Shown here in pieces: positions 10,639-19,285 of a DNA stretch of 64,000 bases. The notes below the pieces were generated by a model. That model was not told the DNA's origin and made no database searches. It saw nothing but the letters and a program-made list of their open reading frames with translations. Source of the DNA: Proteiniphilum saccharofermentans (GTDB lineage Bacteria; Bacteroidota; Bacteroidia; Bacteroidales; Dysgonomonadaceae). The stretch is from positions 3,162,001-3,226,000 of the forward strand of contig NZ_LT605205.1 in the NCBI RefSeq assembly GCF_900095135.1, read 5' to 3'. Position 1 is the first letter of the stretch. Each line of letters starts with the position of its first letter. A program made the translations under genes and the position numbers.

Positions 10639-12783
10639 TTAGGCAAGCGTAAAATCAAGTTGTTTCCTGTCGAGATTGGCTCTTGCCACCTGAATGGAAA
10701 CAGGCTGGCCAAGACGATACTCTCTTCTGGTACGCCGGCCGACTAACCGGAAATTCTTTTCATCCAGTTCGTAGAAATCATCATCCAACTCGCGGATAGG
10801 GATCATACCTTCACACTTATTCTCATTGATCTCCACATAAATCCCCCATTCCGTCACACCGGAGACTACGCCATCATAGACTTTACCGATCTTATCGGCC
10901 ATGAATTCCACCTGCTTGTATTTGATAGAATCCCGTTCGGCGTTAGCAGCTACCTGCTCCATTTGGGAACAGTGCTTGCATTCCTCTTCCAGGGATCCCT
11001 GGTCTACACTTTGCCCTCCCTCCAGATAGCGTTCCAGCAGACGGTGCACCAGCATATCAGGATACCTCCGGATGGGAGAAGTAAAATGGGTATAATAATC
11101 GAACGCCAGACCGTAATGTCCTACATTCCTGGTGGAATAGACCGCTTTGGACATAGTACGGATTGCGATAGTCTCAATCAGGTTCTCCTCTGGGCGTCCC
11201 TGCACCTTATCCAACAGGGAGTTGATACTCTTCGCCACTTCCACTTTCGAGCCGTCGGGTTTTATCTTGTGCCCGAATCGCAGGATGAATGTATTGAATG
11301 TATCCAGTTTTTCCGGATCAGGGACATCGTGTATGCGATAGACAAAAGTTTTGGGTTTCTTCCCTTTGGGTACTATGCCGATAGATTCGGCCACGTTTTT
11401 ATTAGCCAGCAACATAAACTCTTCGATCAGATGGTTGGCTTCCTTTGACTCCTTGAAATAGACTCCCAACGGCTTTCCTTTCTCATCGAGATTGAATTTC
11501 ACCTCATACCGTTCAAAATTAATGGCACCATTGGCAAACCGCCTCTCTCGCAATTGCCTGGCAAGATGGTGCAATTGCAGTATCTCAGAGGAAAAGTCGC
11601 CCTTTCCGGTTTCGATCACCGCCTGTGCATCTTCGTAGGTCAGCCGGCTGTCCGACTTTATCACGGTTCTTACAATACGCGATTTTTTTATCTCTGCTTT
11701 ATCATTCAGCGTAAAGATCACCGAGAAACAGAGTTTCTCTTCATAAGGGCGTAACGAACATATCCCGTTGCTCAACCGTTCTGGCAGCATGGGGATGGTC
11801 CTGTCGACAAGGTAAATGGAGGTCGCCCTGTTTTCCGCCTCCCGGTCGATCAGGTCTCCCGGTTTCACATAGTGGGTCACATCGGCAATATGTACTCCCA
11901 CCTCCCATTGATTGGATGAGAGTTGACGCAGGGAAAGGGCATCGTCGAAATCTTTGGCATCTTTCGGGTCGATGGTAATAGTGAATACATCACGGAAGTC
12001 TTCCCGTTTGGCAATCTCTTCTTTATCGACTCCCTCAGGGATCAGGTCGGCAAATTTCTCCACTTTCTCCGGATAGCTGTAAGGCAGATCATATTGGGCA
12101 AGAATGGCATGCATCTCGGTATCATTGTGTCCCGGCTTGCCCAGCACATCAATCACTTTTCCTACGGGATTATTGGCTTTTGCAGGCCATTCGGTAATTT
12201 CCACCAACACTTTGTCTCCATTTTGGGCACCATTGAGTTCTTCTTTCGGAATAAAGATATCATTCGAAAGGAACTTACTATCCATCACCAGGAAGGCAAA
12301 GTGTTTCTGCACCTCCAGTATTCCCACGAAACGGCTTTGGGCACGTTCCAGTATATCTACAACCGTTCCTTCGGTATCAGCCCGTTTCCGCTTTGCCAAC
12401 AGTTGGACACGAACCCTGTCTCCGTTCATGGCATGCTTACTGTTCCGTTCGGGTATATAAATAATATTTCCGTCATCGTCAGGCACAAAAAAGTTTTTGC
12501 CATTGCTCCGTCGTTCAAAACGGCCTTCCAGCATCAATCCCCTGTTGTTGATACGGTATCTGCCGCGGGATGTCTCTAAAAGCACATCTTCATCGCGCAG
12601 CTTGTCGAGCACACTGATCAGTACACGTCGTCCCTCTTCTCCACGAATATCCAGCGCAGCTGCTATCTGCTTATAATTGAATTGCTTATCATTATTCCGG
12701 GAAAGAAAATTGGTTACTAAAGGGATCAACTCCTTTTTTTTGGGTTTATTTACGGAAGGTATAGGTGTTGTTTTTTTACTCAT
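10639..12783 (-). CDS. rnr: Ribonuclease R
   Basis: Processive 3'-5' exoribonuclease that degrades structured RNA. 714 residues, in order: an N-terminal winged-helix region (NKPKKKELIPLVTNFL), cold-shock domains (GRFERRSNGKNFFVPDDDG), the RNB catalytic domain with the acidic metal site DPKDAKDFDDALSL, the HYGLAFDYYTHFTSPIRRYP signature, and a C-terminal S1 domain (GKVYDGVVSGVTEWGIYVE). The upstream 250 bp hold a low-complexity tract and an imperfect minus-strand TTACTTTG box near 12840. Confidence 0.97.
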   Translation of the reverse strand: MSKKTTPIPSVNKPKKKELIPLVTNFLSRNNDKQFNYKQIAAALDIRGEEGRRVLISVLDKLRDEDVLLETSRGRYRINNRGLMLEGRFERRSNGKNFFVPDDDGNIIYIPERNSKHAMNGDRVRVQLLAKRKRADTEGTVVDILERAQSRFVGILEVQKHFAFLVMDSKFLSNDIFIPKEELNGAQNGDKVLVEITEWPAKANNPVGKVIDVLGKPGHNDTEMHAILAQYDLPYSYPEKVEKFADLIPEGVDKEEIAKREDFRDVFTITIDPKDAKDFDDALSLRQLSSNQWEVGVHIADVTHYVKPGDLIDREAENRATSIYLVDRTIPMLPERLSNGICSLRPYEEKLCFSVIFTLNDKAEIKKSRIVRTVIKSDSRLTYEDAQAVIETGKGDFSSEILQLHHLARQLRERRFANGAINFERYEVKFNLDEKGKPLGVYFKESKEANHLIEEFMLLANKNVAESIGIVPKGKKPKTFVYRIHDVPDPEKLDTFNTFILRFGHKIKPDGSKVEVAKSINSLLDKVQGRPEENLIETIAIRTMSKAVYSTRNVGHYGLAFDYYTHFTSPIRRYPDMLVHRLLERYLEGGQSVDQGSLEEECKHCSQMEQVAANAERDSIKYKQVEFMADKIGKVYDGVVSGVTEWGIYVEINENKCEGMIPIRELDDDFYELDEKNFRLVGRRTRREYRLGQPVSIQVARANLDRKQLDFTLA

Positions 12784-12867
12784 AATTTATTTACGTCAGT
12801 TTCTACTTAAACAATTCAATCGCATTTTAGTTAAATACAAAGTAATAAAATATTTCATAGAAAACAG

Positions 12868-12912
12868 ATCCAAGAGCCAAGAATCAAGACATAAGACACA
12901 AGATACTCTAAT
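12868..12912. repeat. Low-complexity 'CAAGA' word repeat
   Basis: A run of near-identical words (CCAAGAGCC, CAAGAATCAAGAC, AGACACAAGA) lies between rnr and the divergent epimerase gene. The same words recur at 19089-19110 after menB. It has no coding potential. Confidence 0.55.
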
Positions 12913-13006
12913 CATATCCTTGTGCATGTGAATTTATCTCATAAATATTACATGCAATAAAACAAAATTAAATCGTTTCTTCATTTTCAAATCCTGAAGT
13001 AATCGC

Positions 13007-13014
13007 TATTTTTG
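13007..13014 (+). promoter_or_regulatory. -7 box for the epimerase gene
   Basis: TATTTTTG matches the TAnnTTTG -7 consensus and lies 22 bp before the ATG at 13037. A purine-rich AAGGGAG stands where a ribosome binding site would be. The -33 element is not clear. Confidence 0.5.
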
Positions 13015-13036
13015 TATAAAAGATAAGGGAGATAGT

Positions 13037-14050
13037 ATGCGAAAAAGAAGGATCCTCATCACCGGTGCCAGCGGATTTATAGGAAGTACCGTTGTTGACA
13101 AGGCACTGGAACTGGGATATGAAACCTGGGCCGGAATACGGACGAGCAGTAGCCGGCAGTACCTGCAGGACGAACGCATTCGTTTTATCGACCTGCACTA
13201 TGGCGATAAAACGAAGTTGAAGGAACAACTCCGGAATTTTACAAATGAGTATGGACATTTCGATGACATCATACATATTGCGGGACTGACAAAGGCACGC
13301 CGCAAATCGGATTTCGATACAGTAAATTGGGAATATACCAAAAATTTCGTAGAGGCACTGATAGAGACGGATAATGTTCCCGATTCTTTTGTATTTATGA
13401 GCTCCCTCGGGGCTATGGGCCCCGGGGATGAAGTTGGGTATACTCCCATGTGTGCCGATAAGACTCCCACCCCTAATACAGCTTACGGAAGGAGCAAACT
13501 GAAAGCCGAAAACTGGCTGAAGGGTATCGACGGATTTCCTTATCTGATTTTACGTCCTACCGGTGTCTACGGCCCCCGCGACAGGGATTATCTTATCCTG
13601 ATGAGAGCAGTAAAAAATGGATTAGACGTGGGAGCAGGTTATAAAAAACAACTCCTCTCTTTTATCTATATCGAAGATCTGGTAAATATAGTTTTCTCCC
13701 TGATTGAAAAAGGGATTCGGAGAAAAGAGTATCTCGTCTCCGACGGAGATATGTATACCGACAGTGAATTCAACGCCATTGTACGGGATGTATTGCATAA
13801 AAAGAATGTATTGAGGTTAAAAATCCCACTCTTTCTGGTAAAGCCCGCAGCATTTATAAGTGAAAAAACCGCTGCTATTTTTGGTAAAGCTACTACCTTT
13901 AACAGCGATAAGTATAGGATTATGAAACAACGCAACTGGGCTTGTGAGATTGCTCCATTGAAAGAAGATATCGGTTTTCAGCCGGCATACAGATTGAAAG
14001 AGGGGGTTGAGAAAACGATTGAGTGGTATCGGAAAGAGGGATGGCTCTGA
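13037..14050 (+). CDS. NAD(P)-dependent epimerase/dehydratase (extended SDR)
   Basis: 337 residues of the extended short-chain dehydrogenase fold. The nucleotide-binding GxxGxxG is GASGFIG at 10-16. The catalytic set is Ser123 (MSSLGA) with Tyr150 and Lys154 (YGRSK), and LRPTGVYGP follows as in nucleotide-sugar epimerases. Substrate is not determinable: candidates are a UDP-sugar or another hydroxy/keto metabolite. It precedes the menaquinone operon by about 100 bp of low-complexity DNA and is probably separate from it. Confidence 0.85.
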   Translation: MRKRRILITGASGFIGSTVVDKALELGYETWAGIRTSSSRQYLQDERIRFIDLHYGDKTKLKEQLRNFTNEYGHFDDIIHIAGLTKARRKSDFDTVNWEYTKNFVEALIETDNVPDSFVFMSSLGAMGPGDEVGYTPMCADKTPTPNTAYGRSKLKAENWLKGIDGFPYLILRPTGVYGPRDRDYLILMRAVKNGLDVGAGYKKQLLSFIYIEDLVNIVFSLIEKGIRRKEYLVSDGDMYTDSEFNAIVRDVLHKKNVLRLKIPLFLVKPAAFISEKTAAIFGKATTFNSDKYRIMKQRNWACEIAPLKEDIGFQPAYRLKEGVEKTIEWYRKEGWL

Positions 14051-14052
14051 TT

Positions 14053-14150
14053 GATGTGATGATTTAACAATTTAATGATATGATGATTAAAAAAGAAGTC
14101 GGAAGTTGAGAAGTGAAAATTTCATAATCTTAAATTTTGAATTAAATAAA
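14053..14150. repeat. Low-complexity spacer before the menaquinone operon
   Basis: AT-rich DNA made of drifting words (GATGATTTAACAATTTAATG, GAAGTCGGAAGTTGAGAAG). An off-spaced TAnnnTTTG (near 14131-14139) could be a degenerate -7 box for the men operon, but I would not rely on it. Confidence 0.4.
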
Positions 14151-14151
14151 T

Positions 14152-15384
14152 ATGAAATACAAACTATTGGTTCTTGATGTGGACGGCACATTAGTGAACA
14201 GCAAAAAAGAATTATCCGTACAGACTTTGACCACCCTGTTGAAAATACAACATGCGGGGATCCGCATTGTATTGGCTTCGGGGCGATCTCCATACGGACT
14301 ACGACATCTGGTTGAAAAACTGGAAATGAAAAAATGGGGTGGCTATATCCTTCCTTACAACGGGACTCAAATTGTGGATGCAGGGAGCGGTGAGGTGCTA
14401 TTCGAAAAGCGGATAGATCCGGCAATGCTGCCCTATCTCGAGAAGAAGGCACAGAAGAATGGTTTCGCTATTTTCACCTATCACCAAAATCAACTTATCA
14501 CTACGGATCCGGAAAACAAACATATCCAGGATGAGGCGGCGCTCAACGGTATGGAGATCATAGCAGTAGAAAACCTTTCTGAAGCGGTGGATTTTTCGCC
14601 CTCTAAATGTGTACTGGTCAGCGATAACGAGACAGCATTGGTAGCTTTGAAAGATCAATGGAGGAAACGCCTGGCCGGCGTCCTGGACGTATACCGCTCT
14701 GAATCATTCTTCCTTGAAGTCGTGCCCAAATTTGTCGATAAGGGAAATACATTGGGTGTCCTGATTGAAAAGTTAAAGATTAGTACTGAAGAGGTAATGG
14801 CAATCGGTGATGGACGGAGGGATTTCTCGATGCTCCAACTCGCCGGTTTAGGTATTGCTATGGGAAATGCGCAGGACTCGATCAAGGCATGTGCCGATTA
14901 TATCACCGAAAGTAATGATAATGACGGAGTCGCTATTGCAGTCCAGAAATTTATCATTGCCGCAGTCCGTCCAGCAGATATTCCACCGGACAAATTGAAT
15001 GCCGGCAACCGTAATACACTGATGGGTAATCTGGGCATTCAATATACCTATGCTTCGTCAGGCCGGATTGAGGCGGTAATGCCCGTAGATGAACGTACCC
15101 GGCAACCCTTTGGAGTACTGCATGGCGGCGCCACATTAGCGCTCGCCGAAACAGTGGCCGGAATGGGATCGATGCTAATTTGCGAACCGGATGAGATTAT
15201 TGCCGGGATGCAGGTTAGCGGTAACCATATATCTTCGGCCCACGAAGGTGATACGGTACGTGCTGTGGGAACAATTATCCACAAAGGGCGTTCATCTCAT
15301 GTATGGAATGTAGATGTCTTCACTTCGACCGACAAACTAATCTCTTCCATCAGAGTGGTCAACAGTGTATTAAAAAAGAGATGA
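14152..15384 (+). CDS. HAD phosphatase fused to a MenI-like hotdog thioesterase
   Basis: 410 residues in two domains. Residues 1-270 are a Cof-type HAD-IIB phosphatase: DVDGT with Asp9/Asp11, the SGRSPYG motif II at 43-49, Lys197, and GDGRRDFSML with Asp220. Residues 285-410 are a PaaI/YdiI-type hotdog thioesterase (MPVDERTRQPFGVLHGG, then ALAET) with the catalytic Glu at 333. This half is very close to E. coli YdiI (MenI), which hydrolyses DHNA-CoA in menaquinone synthesis. Its stop overlaps the menF start (ATGA), so it is translationally coupled to the men operon. I infer that the thioesterase half is the pathway's DHNA-CoA hydrolase. The HAD substrate is unknown. Confidence 0.9.
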   Translation: MKYKLLVLDVDGTLVNSKKELSVQTLTTLLKIQHAGIRIVLASGRSPYGLRHLVEKLEMKKWGGYILPYNGTQIVDAGSGEVLFEKRIDPAMLPYLEKKAQKNGFAIFTYHQNQLITTDPENKHIQDEAALNGMEIIAVENLSEAVDFSPSKCVLVSDNETALVALKDQWRKRLAGVLDVYRSESFFLEVVPKFVDKGNTLGVLIEKLKISTEEVMAIGDGRRDFSMLQLAGLGIAMGNAQDSIKACADYITESNDNDGVAIAVQKFIIAAVRPADIPPDKLNAGNRNTLMGNLGIQYTYASSGRIEAVMPVDERTRQPFGVLHGGATLALAETVAGMGSMLICEPDEIIAGMQVSGNHISSAHEGDTVRAVGTIIHKGRSSHVWNVDVFTSTDKLISSIRVVNSVLKKR

Positions 15385-16454
15385 CAGAACAACATAGTTA
15401 CCGTATTTTAGATGTACTGATCGAACAGGACGCCTATTTCGCGATTTTCAGGCTGCCGCACGAAACAGCACCCCGGTTTGTGATGCAAACGTCCGGTACC
15501 CCCTCTATCCTCAGGGATATCGAGGAACTGAACGAGCAACAGGGATTTGTGATCGCTCCTTTCCGGACAAACGCAACATCTCCCCTCATAGTGATACGGC
15601 CGGATCGTACCACTTTTCCGGAAGTAAATATCTCTATCCGGAAAGATGGGCAGGAAAAAGCATATCTCCAAAAGCATATAAGCAAGAATAAAGTTGAGTA
15701 CAGCTACCTCTTCGACCGATTCCACAAACCATTGGCAAACGGGGAATTGAAAAAACTGGTACTGTCGAGAAGCAAGATCATCGATAGAAAAGACACATTT
15801 TCTCCGGGACGTTCTTTTTTCAATGCCGTGGAGAAATATCCCCATTCGTATGTTTACCTTTTCCATACACCTCAAAGCGGCACATGGCTGGGAAGCACAC
15901 CCGAAATACTGCTAAGAGGGGTAAGAGATGAATGGCATACAGTCGCCCTTGCCGGAACCCGCTATCCCAATTCGGGCACTGTAACGTGGGATGACAAGAA
16001 TCTAAGAGAACAGCATCTGGTCACGTCCTATCTTCTAAAACAACTTTCCTCCTTTCATATCACACCGGAAATAAACGGGCCTTACACAATAAAAGCCGGA
16101 AATCTGGCGCATCTGCGGACAGACTTCAGTTTCAACTTGCCGGAAACGCCAAAGCCTGGTACATTACTAAAAGCGCTCCACCCCACGCCGGCAGTATCGG
16201 GACTTCCGAAAGATGAAGCCTACCGGTTTATTCAGCATAACGAAGAGCAAGATCGTCTTTATTATTCCGGATTCCTCGGCATGCTCGACACAGAAGGAGA
16301 AACCGACATATATGTAAACCTCAGATGCATGCATATTGAGAAAAATTTGCTTACTTTGTTTGCCGGCAGTGGTTTACTCGTATCTTCATCTTTGGATGAC
16401 GAATGGGAAGAAACCGAACATAAGTTGGAGGTGATGTTGAATATACTTCAATAA
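15381..16454 (+). CDS. menF: Isochorismate synthase MenF
   Basis: Converts chorismate to isochorismate, the first committed step to menaquinone. The start at 15381 is chosen because it overlaps the upstream stop as ATGA and gives 357 residues beginning MTEQHSYRILD. An in-frame ATG at 15303 would lie inside the previous gene. The C-terminal chorismate-binding domain is clear: LVLSRSKII, GSTPEILL, LAGTRYP, LREQHLVTSYLL, then LHPTPAVSGLPKDEA and the C-terminal YYSGFLG. The N-terminal part is diverged, as usual in this family. menD follows after 4 bp. Confidence 0.94.
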   Translation: MTEQHSYRILDVLIEQDAYFAIFRLPHETAPRFVMQTSGTPSILRDIEELNEQQGFVIAPFRTNATSPLIVIRPDRTTFPEVNISIRKDGQEKAYLQKHISKNKVEYSYLFDRFHKPLANGELKKLVLSRSKIIDRKDTFSPGRSFFNAVEKYPHSYVYLFHTPQSGTWLGSTPEILLRGVRDEWHTVALAGTRYPNSGTVTWDDKNLREQHLVTSYLLKQLSSFHITPEINGPYTIKAGNLAHLRTDFSFNLPETPKPGTLLKALHPTPAVSGLPKDEAYRFIQHNEEQDRLYYSGFLGMLDTEGETDIYVNLRCMHIEKNLLTLFAGSGLLVSSSLDDEWEETEHKLEVMLNILQ

Positions 16455-16458
16455 AGGC

Positions 16459-18207
16459 ATGTATTCCGAAAAAAAAAATGTTTTACAATTGGTAGCGCTG
16501 CTCAAAGCGCATGATATTACCCATATCGTGCTGTCTCCCGGCTCACGGAATTCACCGCTTACCCATTCTTTTGCGACAGACAGGGATTTCACCTGTTACA
16601 GTGTTGTAGACGAAAGGAGCGCCGGTTTTTTTACCTTGGGCATCATACAGGCTATCGGGAAACCGGCAGCTGTCTGCTGTACATCGGGAACGGCAACACT
16701 GAACCTCGGCCCGGCTGTGGCTGAAGCCTTTTATCAGCAGTTACCCCTGTTAGTGATCACTGCGGATCGCCCTGCCGCATGGATCGGGCAGATGGACGGG
16801 CAAACCATTCCGCAGAGCGGCCTGTTCAGAGATCTCACCCGCCGGTCGGTTCAACTCCCCCAAATAGCAGATGAGGAGGAAGAATGGTATTGCAACCGGT
16901 TGATCAATGAGGCTATACTCAGCCTGGATAACGAGGTAAAAGGTCCCTCACATATAAATATCCCTTTAGGTGAACCTCTGTTTGGCTTCAATACACCAAC
17001 CCTCCCTCTTGTCCGTGTGATCCGGCAATCTGCACCCGGATACATGATCCATAAGGAAGATAGATATAGAGAACGATTCGGCAGTTATTCCAAACGGATG
17101 GTCATTGTCGGACAATTGCTGCCGGGCAATGGCTTAACCGAAATATTGGAAAAACTCCGTAAGGAATGGGACGTTGTAGTGCTGGCGGAGCAGTTATCCA
17201 ATATCCCCGTAAAAGAGACTTCAGTTTTTGACACGGTACTTTATGCGGCATCGGAAAAAGAATTAGAAGAGTTAACACCTGATCTGGTCATCACATTAGG
17301 TGGACATATCGTTTCCAAGCGGCTGAAACAGTTCATCCGCTCAGCCCGTATCCGCGAACATTGGCATATTTCTCCCTCCGGCGAGGTCACAGATACATTT
17401 CAGCGGGTTACTGATATTGTAAGGAGCGATAATGAAACATTTCTGCTCTATCTGACAGAGAGACTGCCCTGTTTGGAGGAAAAAGAATTTAGCAGGGTAA
17501 GAGAGTTCGATGAGACAAAAGATTTTAGGGAAATAAAAAATTCCAAAGAGGCAAGAGGTTTCCGGGACCTTTGGGAAAGAGCCTGTGCATCCGTATCGGA
17601 ACCGGACGTGGCCTTCTCCGATCTTTATGCAGCCGGTGCATTGATGCATGCGTTGCCGAAAAACTCTTCCTTACAGTTAGGAAACAGCAATAGTGTGCGT
17701 CTGGCACAGTTATTCGATATTCCCTCGTCGGTAAGAATGTTTTGTAATCGGGGAACCAACGGGATAGAAGGCTCACTTTCCACAGCGGTCGGATATGCTT
17801 CGTCGTCGGGTAAACTCACTTTTCTGTTGATTGGCGATTTAAGTTTCTTCTACGATATGAACGGACTTTGGAATAATTACAGCACCCGCAATTTACGCAT
17901 CCTGCTGAATAATAACGGCGGAGGAGAGATATTCGGTATGCTTCCAGGACTGAACAAGTCGGAAGTATTGCATGAGTATATTGCTGCCGCTCATACAACC
18001 GAAGCAAAGGCCTGGGCAGAACAACAGGGATTTCTCTATCTTTCTGCCCACAACGCCGGGGAATTGGAACAGCAATTGCCACTCTTTACAGATACTGACA
18101 GCGAAAAACCGGTTCTATTGGAAGTGTTTACTTCCATGGAAAAGAATGCAGAACAAATACGATTATATTATCATAAGCAAAAAAGACGTTTTAAGTTAGA
18201 TGACTAG
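16459..18207 (+). CDS. menD: SEPHCHC synthase MenD (thiamine diphosphate enzyme)
   Basis: Joins isochorismate and 2-oxoglutarate using thiamine diphosphate. 582 residues. N-terminal TPP-Pyr domain: LSPGSRNSPLTHSF and the TSGTATLNLGPAVAEAFY motif. The middle domain is less conserved and includes a charged stretch (EFDETKDFREIKNSKEA) that looks like an insertion. C-terminal TPP-PP domain: GDLSFFYDMNGLWN followed by LNNNGGGEIF, which bind Mg2+-diphosphate. It lies 4 bp after menF and 57 bp before menB. Confidence 0.96.
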   Translation: MYSEKKNVLQLVALLKAHDITHIVLSPGSRNSPLTHSFATDRDFTCYSVVDERSAGFFTLGIIQAIGKPAAVCCTSGTATLNLGPAVAEAFYQQLPLLVITADRPAAWIGQMDGQTIPQSGLFRDLTRRSVQLPQIADEEEEWYCNRLINEAILSLDNEVKGPSHINIPLGEPLFGFNTPTLPLVRVIRQSAPGYMIHKEDRYRERFGSYSKRMVIVGQLLPGNGLTEILEKLRKEWDVVVLAEQLSNIPVKETSVFDTVLYAASEKELEELTPDLVITLGGHIVSKRLKQFIRSARIREHWHISPSGEVTDTFQRVTDIVRSDNETFLLYLTERLPCLEEKEFSRVREFDETKDFREIKNSKEARGFRDLWERACASVSEPDVAFSDLYAAGALMHALPKNSSLQLGNSNSVRLAQLFDIPSSVRMFCNRGTNGIEGSLSTAVGYASSSGKLTFLLIGDLSFFYDMNGLWNNYSTRNLRILLNNNGGGEIFGMLPGLNKSEVLHEYIAAAHTTEAKAWAEQQGFLYLSAHNAGELEQQLPLFTDTDSEKPVLLEVFTSMEKNAEQIRLYYHKQKRRFKLDD

Positions 18208-18264
18208 AAGTCAAACCTGTGCAGTTTATACTAAAGTGACAAAACGACTAATTTTAATAGAACT

Positions 18265-19086
18265 ATGACAAATAGAGAATGGACAACCATCAGGGAATAC
18301 GAAGATATTCTTTTCGATTTTTATAATGGGATCGCGCGGATCACGATCAACCGTCCGCGCTACCGCAATGCTTTTACACCCACTACCACCGGTGAAATGA
18401 GCGATGCCCTGCGCATCTGCCGTGAAGAATCGGATATCAGCGTGGTGGTAATCACCGGGGCAGGTGATAAAGCCTTTTGTTCGGGAGGCGACCAGAATGT
18501 AAAGGGAAAAGGAGGATATATCGACAAAGATGGTATACCACGTCTAAGCGTGCTGGATGTGCAAAAGCAGATCCGGTCAATCCCCAAACCGGTAATCGCA
18601 ATGGTCAACGGATACGCCATCGGCGGAGGACATGTACTCCATGTAGTTTGCGATCTGTCTATTGCATCGGAGAATGCCATCTTCGGGCAGACCGGCCCAC
18701 GCGTGGGAAGTTTTGATGCCGGCTTCGGATCCTCTTACCTCGCCCGCATTGTGGGACAAAAGAAAGCCCGCGAGATATGGTTTCTTTGTCGCCAGTACAA
18801 CGCACAGGAAGCGCTCGAAATGGGGTTGGTGAACAAAGTCGTACCGTTCGGTCAATTAGAAAACGAAGTGGTGGAATGGGCAGAAACGATGATGCAGCAT
18901 AGCCCGTTAGCGCTCCGCATGATCAAAGCAGGGCTGAATGCTGAACTCGACGGACAGGCGGGCATACAGGAGTTAGCCGGAGACGCCACCATGCTCTACT
19001 ACCTGACCGACGAGGCTCAGGAAGGAAAACAGGCGTTCCTGGAAAAACGGAAACCGAACTTCAAACAATTCCCCAAATTGCCCTGA
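18265..19086 (+). CDS. menB: 1,4-dihydroxy-2-naphthoyl-CoA synthase MenB
   Basis: Crotonase-fold enzyme that closes the naphthoate ring of succinylbenzoyl-CoA. 273 residues, close to the usual 275-285. Motifs: [13 protein letters not shown] (oxyanion loop region), [39 protein letters not shown] and the C-terminal FLEKRKPNF. The [10 protein letters not shown] signature separates MenB from other crotonases. It is followed by a 199-bp repeat-containing spacer before menC. Confidence 0.97.
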   Translation: MTNREWTTIREYEDILFDFYNGIARITINRPRYRNAFTPTTTGEMSDALRICREESDISVVVITGAGDKAFCSGGDQNVKGKGGYIDKDGIPRLSVLDVQKQIRSIPKPVIAMVNGYAIGGGHVLHVVCDLSIASENAIFGQTGPRVGSFDAGFGSSYLARIVGQKKAREIWFLCRQYNAQEALEMGLVNKVVPFGQLENEVVEWAETMMQHSPLALRMIKAGLNAELDGQAGIQELAGDATMLYYLTDEAQEGKQAFLEKRKPNFKQFPKLP

Positions 19087-19285
19087 ACAGGAACCAAGAC
19101 ACAAGACCTTTTAAGCATGTTCCAGGGTGTAATGATGTTCAGGCTCGTTTTATAAAACGAATATTTTCGTTAAGCAAGAGAAGAAACAAAGCTTGCTTTG
19201 GTTATGCCGAGCGCAGAATTGAAAATCGAGGAGCGAAGGCGACTCAATTAACAAAGAGAGGAACGAAGGCGGCTCAAAACACCTA
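19087..19285. repeat. menB-menC spacer with palindromes and a 20-bp repeat pair
   Basis: No gene. It holds a CAAGA-word tract (19089-19110), a perfect 14-bp palindrome CGTTTTATAAAACG (19146-19159), an inverted pair AAGCAAG / CTTGCTT about 13 bp apart, and two copies of GAGGARCGAAGGCGRCTCAA at 19228-19247 and 19258-19277, offset by exactly 30 bp. The second copy ends just before the menC start. It looks like a remnant of an interspersed repeat rather than a promoter. Confidence 0.65.

Noticed and set aside
11923-12579. Plus-strand open frame (218 codons) opposite rnr
   Set aside because: Lies entirely within ribonuclease R and has no ribosome binding site or motif.
15303-15380. Upstream in-frame ATG for menF
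   Set aside because: It lies inside the thioesterase domain of the preceding gene, whereas the ATG at 15381 overlaps that gene's stop.
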